A stretch of DNA of 27,154 bases from Utricularia gibba (taxonomy: Eukaryota > Streptophyta > Magnoliopsida > Lamiales > Lentibulariaceae). The notes below the pieces were generated by a model. It saw nothing but the letters and a program-made list of their open reading frames with translations, was not told the origin of the DNA and did not search any database. Location of the stretch: the NCBI GenBank assembly GCA_002189035.1, contig NEEC01000468.1, positions 1-27,154 on the forward strand, written 5' to 3'. Positions 1 through 12,798 of this stretch are shown here, piece by piece. Made by a program: the position numbers and the translations under genes. Each line of letters begins with the position of its first letter. The first letter of the stretch is position 1.

Positions 1-1066
1 TTATCGGAAAACGTAACTCCATATGATATTACTTGAGCACGAATAAAGCTTCCCAATGGTGTGCTATGAAGAGTAAGGCTCTACATGTTTTCGAAGAGGT
101 GCTTCGTGGACCAGGATGTGCGACATAGTCATTTCATTGCGCATCACCATTCGGGATGCAGCCGAAAAATCACACGTGCACCGGATTTGTTAAAATAAAT
201 ATTTACGCATATCCTGAGTATACAACAGTGTTGGGATAAGTGATGCCACGAAATTCATGATGTAACATGTGACTTTTTTCCATCTTGATCGCATATCCGA
301 TGAAGTTTGACACCATATGTTTTGGCTGTTGATTGATTCAATTAGTTGCTATGATACTTCTGATTCTTGATGCACCATTCCCATACACCATGTCTCTAGT
401 GGCTATTTGATTCTTTTGCCGTGTATCCCATTTTGCATCAATGTCGAGAACGAGAAGCACATTATTAAACGCAGCCACCAAGGAAGGACACGGAAGACAC
501 ATTTCGTTGAGGTTGTTTTTAATATGTCCACAGTTATCGGAAAAACGTAACTCCATATGATATTACTTGGAGCACGAATAAAGCTTCCCAATGGTGTGCT
601 ATGAAGAGTAAGGCTCTACATGTTTTCGAAGAGGTGCTTCGTGGACCAGGATGTGCGACATAGTCATTTCATTGCGCATCACCATTCGGGATGCAGCCAA
701 AAATCACACGTGCACCGGATTTGTTAAAAATAAATATTTACGCATATCCTGAGTATACAACAGTGTTGGGATAAGTGATGCCACGAAATTCATGATGTAA
801 CATGTGACTTTTTTCCATCTTGATCGCATATCCGATGAAGTTTGACACCATATGTTTTGGCTGTTGATTGATTCAATTAGTTGCTATGATACTTCTGATT
901 CTTGATGCACCATTCCCATACACCATGTCTCTAGTGGCTATTTGATTCTTTTGCCGTGTATCCCATTTGCATCAATGTCGAGAACGAGAAGCACATTATT
1001 AAACGCAGCCACCAAGGAAGGACACGGAAGACACTTTCGTTGAGGTTGTTTTTAATATGTCCACAG
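1..1066 (+). repeat. Units 1-2, incomplete higher-order block at the left edge
   Basis: Both copies are 533 bp and carry CCCATACACC with the CCA/AATGTC form, so neither is the A type. Unit 1 has four A after TTATCGG, loses a G in CTTGAGCAC, and has CACATTTCG near 500, a form seen in no other copy. Unit 2 has CACTTTCG and lacks the G in GCCGAAAAATC; unit 3 lacks the same G, so these neighbours share a recent event. Unit 1 may be the B member of a block whose A unit lies outside the window, but it lacks the other B marks, so this is uncertain. Confidence 0.5.
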
Positions 1067-3202
1067 TTATCGGAAAAACGTAACTCCATATGATATTACT
1101 TGGAGCACGAATAAAGCTTCCCAATGGTGTGCTATGAAGAGTAAGGCTCTACATGTTTTCGAAGAGGTGCTTCGTGGACCAGGATGTGCGACATAGTCAT
1201 TTCATTGCGCATCACCATTCGGGATGCAGCCAAAAATCACACGTGCACCGGATTTGTTAAAAATAAATATTTACGCATATCCTGAGTATACAACAGTGTT
1301 GGGATAAGTGATGCCACGAAATTCATGATGTAACATGTGACTTTTTTCCATCTTGATCGCATATCCGATGAAGTTTGACACCATATGTTTTGGCTGTTGA
1401 TTGATTCAATTAGTTGCTATGATACTTCTGATTCTTGATGCACCATTCCTTACACCATGTCTCTAGTGGCTATTTGATTCTTTTGCCGTGTATCTTGTTT
1501 GCATCAATGTCGAGAACGAGAAGCACATTATTAAACGCAGCCACCAAGGAAGGACACGGAAGACACTTTTCGTTGAGGTTTGTTTTAAATATGTCCACAG
1601 TTATCGGAAAACGTAACTCCATATGATATTACTTGGAGCACGAATAAAGCTTCCCAATGGTGTGCTATGAAGAGTAAGGCTCTACATGTTTTGGAAGAGG
1701 TGCTTCGTGGACCAGGATGTGCGACATAGTCATTTCATTGCGCATCACCATTCGGGTGCAGCCGAAAAATCACACGTGCACCGGATTTGTTAAAAATAAA
1801 TATTTACGCATATCCTGAGTATACAACAGTGTTGGGATAAGTGATGCCACGAAATTCATGATGTAACATGTGACTTTTTTCCATCTTGATCGCATATCCG
1901 ATGAAGTTTGACACCATATGTTTTGGCTGTTGATTGATTCAATTAGTTGCTATGATACTTCTGATTCTTGATGCACCATTCCCATACACCATGTCTCTAG
2001 TGGCTATTTGATTCTTTTGCCGTGTATCTTGTTTGCATCAATTTCGAGAACGAGAAGCACATATTAAACGCAGCCACCAAGGAAGGACACGGAAGACACT
2101 TTTCGTTGAGGTTGTTTTTAATATGTCCACAGTTATCGGAAAAACGTAACTCCATATGATATTACTTGGAGCACGAATAAAGCTTCCCAATGGTGTGCTA
2201 TGAAGAGTAAGGCTCTACATGTTTTCGAAGAGGTGCTTCGTGGACCAGGATGTGCGACATAGTCATTTCATTGCGCATCACCATTCGGGATGCAGCCGAA
2301 AAATCACACGTGCACCGGATTTGTTAAAAATAAATATTTACGCATATCCTGAGTATACAACAGTGTTGGGATAAGTGATGCCACGAAATTCATGATGTAA
2401 CATGTGACTTTTTTTCCATCTTGATCGCATATCCGATGAAGTTTGACACCATATGTTTTGGCTGTTGATTGATTCAATTAGTTGCTATGATACTTCTGAT
2501 TCTTGATGCACCATTCCCATACACCATGTCTCTAGTGGCTATTTGATTCTTTTGCCGTGTATCCTTTGCATCAATGTCGAGAACGAGAAGCACATTATTA
2601 AACGCAGCCACCAAGGAAGGACACGGAAGACACTTTTTCGTTGAGGTTGTTTTTAATATGTCCACAGTTATCGGAAAAACGTAACTCCATATGATATTAC
2701 TTGGAGCACGAATAAAGCTTCCCAATGGTGTGCTATGAAGAGTAAGGCTCTACATGTTTTCGAAGAGGTGCTTCGTGGACCAGGATGTGCGACATAGTCA
2801 TTTCATTGCGCATCACCATTCGGGATGCAGCCGAAAAATCACACGTGCACCGGATTTGTTAAAAATAAATATTTACGCATATCCTGAGTATACAACAGTG
2901 TTGGGATAAGTGATGCCACGAAATTCATGATGTAACATGTGACTTTTTTCCATCTTGATCGCATATCCGATGAAGTTTGACACCATATGTTTTGGCTGTT
3001 GATTGATTCAATTAGTTGCTATGATACTTCTGATTCTTGATGCACCATTCCCTTACACCATGTCTCTAGTGGCTATTTGATTCTTTTGCCGTGTATCCCA
3101 TTTGCATCAATGTCGAGAACGAGAAGCACATTATTAAACGCAGCCACCAAGGAAGGACACGGAAGACACTTTTCGTTGAGGTTGTTTTTAATATGTCCAC
3201 AG
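1067..3202 (+). repeat. Higher-order block 1, four monomers (units 3-6)
   Basis: Unit 3 is A type: TTG before TTTGCATC, and GGTTTG near 1577 with an extra A downstream (TTTTAAATATG). It keeps AATGTC rather than the usual A-type AATTTC. Unit 4 is the clearest B copy: four A after TTATCGG, GTTTTGGAAG instead of GTTTTCGAAG near 1690, GGGTGCAG lacking an A near 1755, CCCATACACC, AATTTC, and ACATATTAAAC near 2060. Unit 5 has an eight-T run near 2410 and the shortened ATCCTTTGC form. Unit 6 is an ordinary CCCTTACACC copy of exactly 535 bp. Block length is 2136 bp. Confidence 0.65.
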
Positions 3203-4804
3203 TTATCGGAAAAACGTAACTCCATATGATATTACTTGGAGCACGAATAAAGCTTCCCAATGGTGTGCTATGAAGAGTAAGGCTCTACATGTTTTCGAAG
3301 AGGTGCTTCGTGGACCAGGATGTGCGACATAGTCATTTCATTGCGCATCACCATTCGGGATGCAGCCGAAAAAATCACACGTGCACCGGATTTGTTAAAA
3401 ATAAATATTTACGCATATCCTGAGTATACAACAGTGTTGGGATAAGTGATGCCACGAAATTCATGATGTAACATGTGACTTTTTTCCATCTTGATCGCAT
3501 ATCCGATGAAGTTTGACACCATATGTTTTGGCTGTTGATTGATTCAATTAGTTGCTATGATACTTCTGATTCTTGATGCACCATTCCCTTACACCATGTC
3601 TCTAGTGGCTATTTGATTCTTTTGCCGTGTATCCCATTTTGCATCAATTTCGAGAACGAGAAGCACATTATTAAACGCAGCCACCAAGGAAGGACACGGA
3701 AGACACTTTTCGTTGAGGTTTGTTTTAATATGTCCACAGTTATCGGAAAAACGTAACTCCATATGATATACTTGGAGCACGAATAAAGCTTCCCAATGGT
3801 GTGCTATGAAGAGTAAGGCTCTACATGTTTTCGAAGAGGTGCTTCGTGGACCAGGATGTGCGACATAGTCATTTCATTGCGCATCACCATTCGGGATGCA
3901 GCCGAAAAATCACACGTGCACGGATTTGTTAAAAATAAATATTTACGCATATCCTGAGTATACAACAGTGTTGGGATAAGTGATGCCACGAAATTCATGA
4001 TGTAACATGTGACTTTTTTCCATCTTGATCGCATATCCGATGAAGTTTGACACCATATGTTTTGGCTGTTGATTGATTCAATTAGTTGCTATGATACTTC
4101 TGATTCTTGATGCACCATTCCCTTACACCATGTCTCTAGTGGCTATTTGATTCTTTTGCCGTGTATCCCATTTGCATCAATTTCGAGAACGAGAAGCACA
4201 TTATTAAACGCAGCCACCAAGGAAGGACACGGAAGACACTTTTCGTTGAGGTTGTTTTTAATATGTCCACAGTTATGGAAAAACGTAACTCCATATGATA
4301 TTACTTGGAGCACGAATAAAGCTTCCCAATGGTGTGCTATGAAGAGTAAGGCTCTACATGTTTTCGAAGAGGTGCTTCGTGGACCAGGATGTGCGACATA
4401 GTCATTTCATTGCGCATCACCATTCGGGATGCAGCCGAAAAATCACACGTGCACCGGATTTGTTAAAAATAAATATTTACGCATATCCTGAGTATACAAA
4501 GTGTTGGGATAAGTGATGCCACGAAATTCATGATGTAACATGTGACTTTTTTCCATCTTGATCGCATATCCGATGAAGTTTGACACCATATGTTTTGGCT
4601 GTTGATTGATTCAATTAGTTGCTATGATACTTCTGATTCTTGATGCACCATTCCCTTACACCATGTCTCTAGTGGCTATTTGATTCTTTTGCCGTGTATC
4701 CCATTTGCATCAATGTCGAGAACGAGAAGCACATTATTAAACGCAGCCACCAAGGAAGGACACGGAAGACACTTTCGTTGAGGTTGTTTTTAATATGTCC
4801 ACAG
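3203..4804 (+). repeat. Higher-order block 2, three monomers (units 7-9)
   Basis: Unit 7 has the A-type AATTTC and GGTTTGTTTT near 3717 but keeps CCA with an extra T (CCCATTTTGC), so it looks like a recombinant between types. Unit 7 is the longest copy in the window at 537 bp, explained by one extra A in GAAAAAATC and that extra T. Unit 8 has AATTTC and CCCTTACACC but no B marks. Unit 9 lacks the C of TTATCGG (TTATGGAAA at 4273), reads ACAAAGTG near 4496 for ACAACAGTG, and has CACTTTCG. Block length is 1602 bp, one monomer short of the usual four. Confidence 0.55.
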
Positions 4805-6942
4805 TTATCGGAAAACGTAACTCCATATGATATTACTTGGAGCACGAATAAAGCTTCCCAATGGTGTGCTATGAAGAGTAAGGCTCTACATGTTTTCGAA
4901 GAGGTGCTTCGTGGACCAGGATGTGCGACATAGTCATTTCATTGCGCATCACCATTCGGGATGCAGCCGAAAAATCACACGTGCACCGGATTTGTTAAAA
5001 ATAAATATTTACGCATATCCTGAGTATACAACAGTGTTGGGATAAGTGATGCCACGAAATTCATGATGTAACATGTGACTTTTTTCCATCTTGATCGCAT
5101 ATCCGATGAAGTTTGACACCATATGTTTTGGCTGTTGATTGATTCAATTAGTTGCTATGATACTTCTGATTCTTGATGCACCATTCCCTTACACCATGTC
5201 TCTAGTGGCTATTTGATTCTTTTGCCGTGTATCTTGTTTGCATCAATTTCGAGAACGAGAAGCACATTATTAAACGCAGCCACCAAGGAAGGACACGGAA
5301 GACACTTTTCGTTGAGGTTTGTTTTAATATGTCCACAGTTATCGGAAAACGTAACTCCATATGATATTACTTGGAGCACGAATAAAGCTTCCCAATGGTG
5401 TGCTATGAAGAGTAAGGCTCTACATGTTTTCGAAGAGGTGCTTCGTGGACCAGGATGTGCGACATAGTCATTTCATTGCGCATCACCATTCGGGTGCAGC
5501 CGAAAAATCACACGTGCACCGGATTTGTTAAAAATAAATATTTACGCATATCCTGAGTATACAACAGTGTTGGGATAAGTGATGCCACGAAATTCATGAT
5601 GTAACATGTGACTTTTTTCCATCTTGATCGCATATCCGATGAAGTTTGACACCATATGTTTTTGGCTGTTGATTGATTCAATTAGTTGCTATGATACTTC
5701 TGATTCTTGATGCACCATTCCCATACACCATGTCTCTAGTGGCTATTTGATTCTTTTGCCGTGTATCTTGTTTGCATCAATTTCGAGAACGAGAAGCACA
5801 TTATTAAACGCAGCCACCAAGGAAGGACACGGAAGACACTTTTCGTTGAGGTTGTTTTTAATATGTCCACAGTTATCGGAAAAACGTAACTCCATATGAT
5901 ATTACTTGGAGCACGAATAAAGCTTCCCAATGGTGTGCTATGAAGAGTAAGGCTCTACATGTTTTCGAAGAGGTGCTTCGTGGACCAGGATGTGCGACAT
6001 AGTCATTTCATTGCGCATCACCATTCGGGATGCAGCCGAAAAATCACACGTGCACCGGATTTGTTAAAAATAAATATTTACGCATATCCTGAGTATACAA
6101 CAGTGTTGGGATAAGTGATGCCACGAAATTCATGATGTAACATGTGACTTTTTTCCATCTTGATCGCATATCCGATGAAGTTTGACACCATATGTTTGGC
6201 TGTTGATTGATTCAATTAGTTGCTATGATACTTCTGATTCTTGATGCACCATTCCCATACACCATGTCTCTAGTGGCTATTTGATTCTTTTGCCGTGTAT
6301 CTTGTTTGCATCAATTTCGAGAACGAGAAGCACATTATTAAACGCAGCCACCAAGGAAGGACACGGAAGACACTTTTCGTTGAGGTTGTTTTTAATATGT
6401 CCACAGTTATCGGAAAAACGTAACTCCATATGATATTACTTGGAGCACACGAATAAAGCTTCCCAATGGTGTGCTATGAAGAGTAAGGCTCTACATGTTT
6501 TCGAAGAGGTGCTTCGTGGACCAGGATGTGCGACATAGTCATTTCATTGCGCATCACCATTCGGGATGCAGCCGAAAAATCACACGTGCACCGGATTTGT
6601 TAAAAATAAATATTTACGCATATCCTGAGTATACAACAGTGTTGGGATAAGTGATGCCACGAAATTCATGATGTAACATGTGACTTTTTTCCATCTTGAT
6701 CGCATATCCGATGAAGTTTGACACCATATGTTTTGGCTGTTGATTGATTCAATTAGTTGCTATGATACTTCTGATTCTTGATGCACCATTCCCTTACACC
6801 ATGTCTCTAGTGGCTATTTGATTCTTTTGCCGTGTATCCCATTTGCATCAATGTCGAGAACGAGAAGCACATTATTAAACGCAGCCACCAAGGAAGGACA
6901 CGGAAGACACTTTCGTTGAGGTTGTTTTTAATATGTCCACAG
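4805..6942 (+). repeat. Higher-order block 3, four monomers (units 10-13)
   Basis: Unit 10 is a full A copy (TTG, AATTTC, GGTTTGTTTT near 5317). Unit 11 is B-like, with four A, GGGTGCAG lacking an A near 5494, and CCCATACACC, but with the longer ATTATTAAAC. Units 11 and 12 both keep TTG and AATTTC with GGTTGTTTTT. Adjacent units 11 and 12 have opposite T-run changes in the same word: TATGTTTTTGGC near 5657 and TATGTTTGGC near 6193. Unit 13 returns to CCCTTACACC, CCA, AATGTC and CACTTTCG and has a two-base insertion (GAGCACACGAAT) near 6446. Block length is 2138 bp. Confidence 0.65.
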
Positions 6943-9074
6943 TTATCGGAAAAACGTAACTCCATATGATATTACTTGGAGCACGAATAAAGCTTCCCAA
7001 TGGTGTGCTATGAAGAGTAAGGCTCTACATGTTTTCGAAGAGGTGCTTCGTGGACCAGGATGTGCGACATAGTCATTTCATTGCGCATCACCATTCGGGA
7101 TGCAGCCGAAAAATCACACGTGCACCGGATTTGTTAAAAATAAATATTTACGCATATCCTGAGTATACAACAGTGTTGGGATAAGTGATGCCACGAAATT
7201 CATGATGTAACATGTGACTTTTTTCCATCTTGATCGCATATCCGATGAAGTTTGACACATATGTTTTGGCTGTTGATTGATTCAATTAGTTGCTATGATA
7301 CTTCTGATTCTTGATGCACCATTCCCTTACACCATGTCTCTAGTGGCTATTTGATTCTTTTGCCGTGTATCTTGTTTGCATCAATGTCGAGAACGAGAAG
7401 CACATTATTAAACGCAGCCACCAAGGAAGGACACGGAAGACACTTTTTCGTTGAGGTTTGTTTTTAATATGTCCACAGTTATCGGAAAACGTAACTCCAT
7501 ATGATATTACTTGGAGCACGAATAAAGCTTCCCAATGGTGTGCTATGAAGAGTAAGGCTCTACATGTTTTCGAAGAGGTGCTTCGTGGACCAGGATGTGC
7601 GACATAGTCATTTCATTGCGCATCACCATTCGGGATGCAGCCGAAAAAATCACACGTGCACCGGATTTGTTAAAAATAAATATTTACGCATATCCTGAGT
7701 ATACAACAGTGTTGGGATAAGTGATGCCACGAAATTCATGATGTAACATGTGACTTTTTTCCATCTTGATCGCATATCCGATGAAGTTTGACACCATATG
7801 TTTTGGCTGTTGATTGATTCAATTAGTTGCTATGATACTTCTGATTCTTGATGCACCATTCCCATACACCATGTCTCTAGTGGCTATTTGATTCTTTTGC
7901 CGTGTATCTTGTTTGCATCATGTGAGAACGAGAAGCACATATTAAACGCAGCCCAAGGAAGGACACGGAAGACACTTTTCGTTGAGGTTGTTTTTAATAT
8001 GTCCACAGTTATCGGAAAAACGTAACTCCATATGATATTACTTGGAGCACGAATAAAGCTTCCCAATGGTGTGCTATGAAGAGTAAGGCTCTACATATTT
8101 TCGAAGAGGTGCTTCGTGGACCAGGATGTGCGACATAGTCATTTCATTGCGCATCACATCATTCGGGATGCAGCCGAAAAATCACACGTGCACCGGATTT
8201 GTTAAAAATAAATATTACGCATATCCTGAGTATACAACAGTGTTGGGATAAGTGATGCACGAAATTCATGATGTAACATGTGACTTTTTTCCATCTTGAT
8301 CGCATATCCGATGAAGTTTGACACCATATGTTTTGGCTGTTGATTGATTCAATTAGTTGCTATGATACTTCTGATTCTTGATGCACCATTCCCTTACACC
8401 ATGTCTCTAGTGGCTATTTGATTCTTTTGCCGTGTATCCCATTTGCATCAATGTCGAGAACGAGAAGCACATTATTAAACGCAGCCACCAAGGAAGGACA
8501 CGGAAGACACTTTCGTTGAGGTTGTTTTTAATATGTCCACAGTTATCGGAAAAACGTAACTCCATATGATATTACTTGGAGCACGAATAAAGCTTCCCAA
8601 TGGTGTGCTATGAAGAGTAAGGCTCTACATGTTTTCGAAGAGGTGCTTCGTGGACCAGGATGTGCGACATAGTCATTTCATTGCGCATCACCATTCGGGA
8701 TGCAGCCGAAAAATCACACGTGCACCGGATTTGTTAAAAATAAATATTTACGCATATCCTGAGTATACAACAGTGTTGGGATAAGTGATGCCACGAAATT
8801 CATGATGTAACATGTGACTTTTTTTCCATCTTGATCGCATATCCGATGAAGTTTGACACCATATGTTTTGGCTGTTGATTGATTCAATTAGTTGCTATGA
8901 TACTTCTGATTCTTGATGCACCATTCCCTTACACCATGTCTCTAGTGGCTATTTGATTCTTTTGCCGTGTATCCATTTGCATCAATGTCGAGAACGAGAA
9001 GCATTATTAAACGCAGCCACCAAGGAAGGACACGGAAGACACTTTCGTTGAGGTTGTTTTTAATATGTCCACAG
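6943..9074 (+). repeat. Higher-order block 4, four monomers (units 14-17)
   Basis: Unit 14 is A type by TTG and GGTTTG near 7455 but has AATGTC, five T in CACTTTTTCG, and one extra T after GGTTTG. Unit 15 is B type: four A, CCCATACACC and ACATATTAAAC near 7938. It is also damaged at CATCATGTGAG near 7917 and at GCCCAAGG near 7950. Unit 16 has CATATTTTCG (G to A near 8097), an insertion giving CATCACATCATTC near 8154, and losses at AATATTACG and GATGCACG. Unit 17 has an eight-T run near 8820 and the shortened ATCCATTTGC form. Block length is 2132 bp. Confidence 0.65.
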
Positions 9075-11200
9075 TTATCGGAAAAACGTAACTCCATATG
9101 ATATTACTTGGAGCACGAATAAAGCTTCCCAATGGTGTGCTATGAAGAGTAAGGCTCTACATGTTTTCGAAGAGGTGCTTCGTGGACCAGGATGTGCGAC
9201 ATAGTCATTTCATTGCGCATCACCATTCGGGATGCAGCCGAAAAATCACACGTGCACCGGATTTGTTAAAAATAAATATTTACGCATATCCTGAGTATAC
9301 AACAGTGTTGGGATAAGTGATGCCACGAAATTCATGATGTAACATGTGACTTTTTTCCATCTTGATCGCATATCCGATGAAGTTTGACACCATATGTTTT
9401 GGCTGTTGATTGATTCAATTAGTTGCTATGATACTTCTGATTCTTGATGCACCATTCCTTACACCATGTCTCTAGTGGCTATTTGATTCTTTTGCCGTGT
9501 ATCTTTTGCATCAATTTCGAGAACGAGAAGCACATTATTAAACGCAGCCACCAAGGAAGGACACGGAAGACACTTTTCGTTGAGGTTTGTTTTAATATGT
9601 CCACAGTTATCGGAAAACGTAACTCCATATGATATTACTTGGAGCACGAATAAGCTTCCCAATGGTGTGCTATGAAGAGTAGGCTCTACATGTTTTCGAA
9701 GAGGTGCTTCGTGGACCAGGATGTGCGACATAGTCATTTCATTGCGCATCCATTCGGGATGCAGCCGAAAATCACACGTGCACCGGATTTGTTAAAAATA
9801 AATATTTACGCATATCCTGAGTATACAACAGTGTTGGGATAAGTGATGCCACGAAATTCATGATGTAACATGTGACTTTTTTCCATCTTGATCGCATATC
9901 CGATGAAGTTTGACACCATATGTTTTGGCTGTTGATTGATTCAATTAGTTGCTATGATACTTCTGATTCTTGATGCACCATTCCCATACACCATGTCTCT
10001 AGTGGCTATTTGATTCTTTTGCCGTGTATCTTGTTTTGCATCAATTTCGAGAACGAGAAGCACATATTAAACGCAGCCACCAAGGAAGGACACGGAAGAC
10101 ACTTTTCGTTGAGGTTGTTTTTAATATGTCCACAGTTATCGGAAAAACGTAACTCCATATGATATTACTTGGAGCACGAATAAAGCTTCCCAATGGTGTG
10201 CTATGAAGAGTAAGGCTCTACATGTTTTCGAAGAGGTGCTTCGTGGACCAGGATGTGCGACATAGTCATTTCATTGCGCATCACCATTCGGGATGCAGCC
10301 GAAAAATCACACGTGCACCGGATTTGTTAAAAATAAATATTTACGCATATCCTGAGTATACAACAGTGTTGGGATAAGTGATGCCACGAAATTCATGATG
10401 TAACATGTGACTTTTTTCCATCTTGATCGCATATCCGATGAAGTTTGACACCATATGTTTTGGCTGTTGATTGATTCAATTAGTTGCTATGATACTTCTG
10501 ATTCTTGATGCACCATTCCCTACACCATGTCTCTAGTGGCTATTTGATTCTTTTGCCGTGTATCCATTTGCATCAATGTCGAGAACGAGAAGCACATTAT
10601 TAAACGCAGCCACCAAGGAAGGACACGGAAGACACTTTTCGTTGAGGTTGTTTTTAATATGTCCACAGTTATCGGAAAAACGTAACTCCATATGATATTA
10701 CTTGGAGCACGAATAAAGCTTCCCAATGGTGTGCTATGAAGAGTAAGGCTCTACATGTTTTCGAAGAGGTGCTTCGTGGACCAGGATGTGCGACATAGTC
10801 ATTTCATTGCGCATCACCATTCGGGATGCAGCCGAAAAATCACACGTGCACCGGATTTGTTAAAATAAATATTTACGCATATCCTGAGTATACAACAGTG
10901 TTGGGATAAGTGATGCCACGAAATTCATGATGTAACATGTGACTTTTTTCCATCTTGATCGCATATCCGATGAAGTTTGACACCATATGTTTTGGCTGTT
11001 GATTGATTCAATTAGTTGCTATGATACTTCTGATTCTTGATGCACCATTCCCTTACACCATGTCTCTAGTGGCTATTTGATTCTTTTGCCGTGTATCCAT
11101 TTGCATCAATGTCGAGAACGAGAAGCACATTATTAAACGCAGCCACCAAGGAAGGACACGGAAGACACTTTCGTTGAGGTTGTTTTTAATATGTCCACAG
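9075..11200 (+). repeat. Higher-order block 5, four monomers (units 18-21)
   Basis: Unit 18 is A type (AATTTC, GGTTTGTTTT near 9585) with the shortened ATCTTTTGC form and ATTCCTTACACC. Unit 19 is B type (four A, CCCATACACC, ACATATTAAAC near 10061) with six one- or two-base losses between about 9650 and 9775. Units 20 and 21 are ordinary CCA/AATGTC copies. Unit 20 lacks exactly the base at which copies differ in the CCC[A/T]TACACC word (ATTCCCTACACC near 10515). Unit 21 has TTAAAATAAAT near 10859, a loss also seen in unit 1. Block length is 2126 bp. Confidence 0.65.
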
Positions 11201-12798
11201 TTATCGGAAAAACGTAACTCCATATGATATTACTTGGAGCACGAATAAAGCTTCCCAATGGTGTGCTATGAAGAGTAAGGCTCTACATGTTTTCGAAGAG
11301 GTGCTTCGTGGACCAGGATGTGCGACATAGTCATTTCATTGCGCATCACCATTCGGGATGCAGCCGAAAAATCACACGTGCACCGGATTTGTTAAAAATA
11401 AATATTTACGCATATCCTGAGTATACAACAGTGTTGGGATAAGTGATGCCACGAAATTCATGATGTAACATGTGACTTTTTTCCATCTTGATCGCATATC
11501 CGATGAAGTTTGACACCATATGTTTTGGCTGTTGATTGATTCAATTAGTTGCTATGATACTTCTGATTCTTGATGCACCATTCCCTTACACCATGTCTCT
11601 AGTGGCTATTTGATTCTTTTGCCGTGTATCTTGTTTGCATCAATTTCGAGAACGAGAAGCACATTATTAAACGCAGCCACCAAGGAAGGACACGGAAGAC
11701 ACTTTTCGTTGAGGTTGTTTTTAATATGTCCACAGTTATCGGAAAACGTAACTCCATATGATATTACTTGGAGCACGAATAAAGCTTCCCAATGGTGTGC
11801 TATGAAGAGTAAGGCTCTACATGTTTTGAAGAGGTGCTTCGTGGACCAGGATGTGCGACATAGTCATTTCATTGCGCATCACCATTCGGGATGCAGCCGA
11901 AAAATCACACGTGCACCGGATTTGTTAAAAATAAATATTTACGCATATCCTGAGTATACAACAGTGTTGGGATAAGTGATGCCACGAAATTCATGATGTA
12001 ACATGTGACTTTTTTCCATCTTGATCGCATATCCGATGAAGTTTGACACCATATGTTTTGGCTGTTGATTGATTCAATTAGTTGCTATGATACTTCTGAT
12101 TCTTGATGCACCATTCCCATACACCATGTCTCTAGTGGCTATTTGATTCTTTTGCCGTGTATCGTTTGCATCAATGTCGAGAACGAGAAGCACATATTAA
12201 ACGCAGCCACCAAGGAAGGACACGGAAGACACTTTTCGTTGAGGTTGTTTTTAATATGTCCACAGTTATCGGAAAAACGTAACTCCATATGATATTACTT
12301 GAAGCACGAATAAAGCTTCCCAATGGTGTGCTATGAAGAGTAAGGCTCTACATGTTTTTCGAAGAGGTGCTTCGTGGACCAGGATGTGCGACATAGTCAT
12401 TTCATTGCGCATCACCATTCGGGATGCAGCCGAAAAAATCACACGTGCACCGGATTTGTTAAAAATAAATATTTACGCATATCTGAGTATACAACAGTGT
12501 TGGGATAAGTGATGCCACGAAATTCATGATGTAACATGTGACTTTTTTCCATCTTGATCGCATATCCGATGAAGTTTGACACCATATGTTTTGGCTGTTG
12601 ATTGATTCAATTAGTTGCTATGATACTTCTGATTCTTGATGCACCATTCCCATACACCATGTCTCTAGTGGCTATTTGATTCTTTTGCCGTGTATCCATT
12701 TGCATCAATGTCGAGAACGAGAAGCACATTATTAACGCAGCCACCAAGGAAGGACACGGAAGACACTTTCGTTGAGGTTGTTTTTAATATGTCCACAG
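11201..12798 (+). repeat. Higher-order block 6, three monomers (units 22-24)
   Basis: Unit 22 is only partly A type: it has TTG and AATTTC but keeps GGTTGTTTTT, and I place the block start here because the next copy is clearly B. Unit 23 carries four A, GTTTTGAAG near 11824, CCCATACACC and ACATATTAAAC near 12191, with the shortened ATCGTTTGC form. Unit 24 has a G-to-A change giving CTTGAAGC near 12300, an extra T in GTTTTTCG, an extra A in GAAAAAATC, ATCTGAG for ATCCTGAG, and ATTATTAACG near 12729. Block length is 1598 bp. Confidence 0.55.

Noticed and set aside
11610-11975. A 121-codon plus-strand frame, with a similar one at 24367-24732.
   Set aside because: Both depend on private losses such as four A after TTATCGG and a shortened GTTTTCGAAG. 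Neighbouring copies stop earlier, so this is an indel effect rather than a gene.
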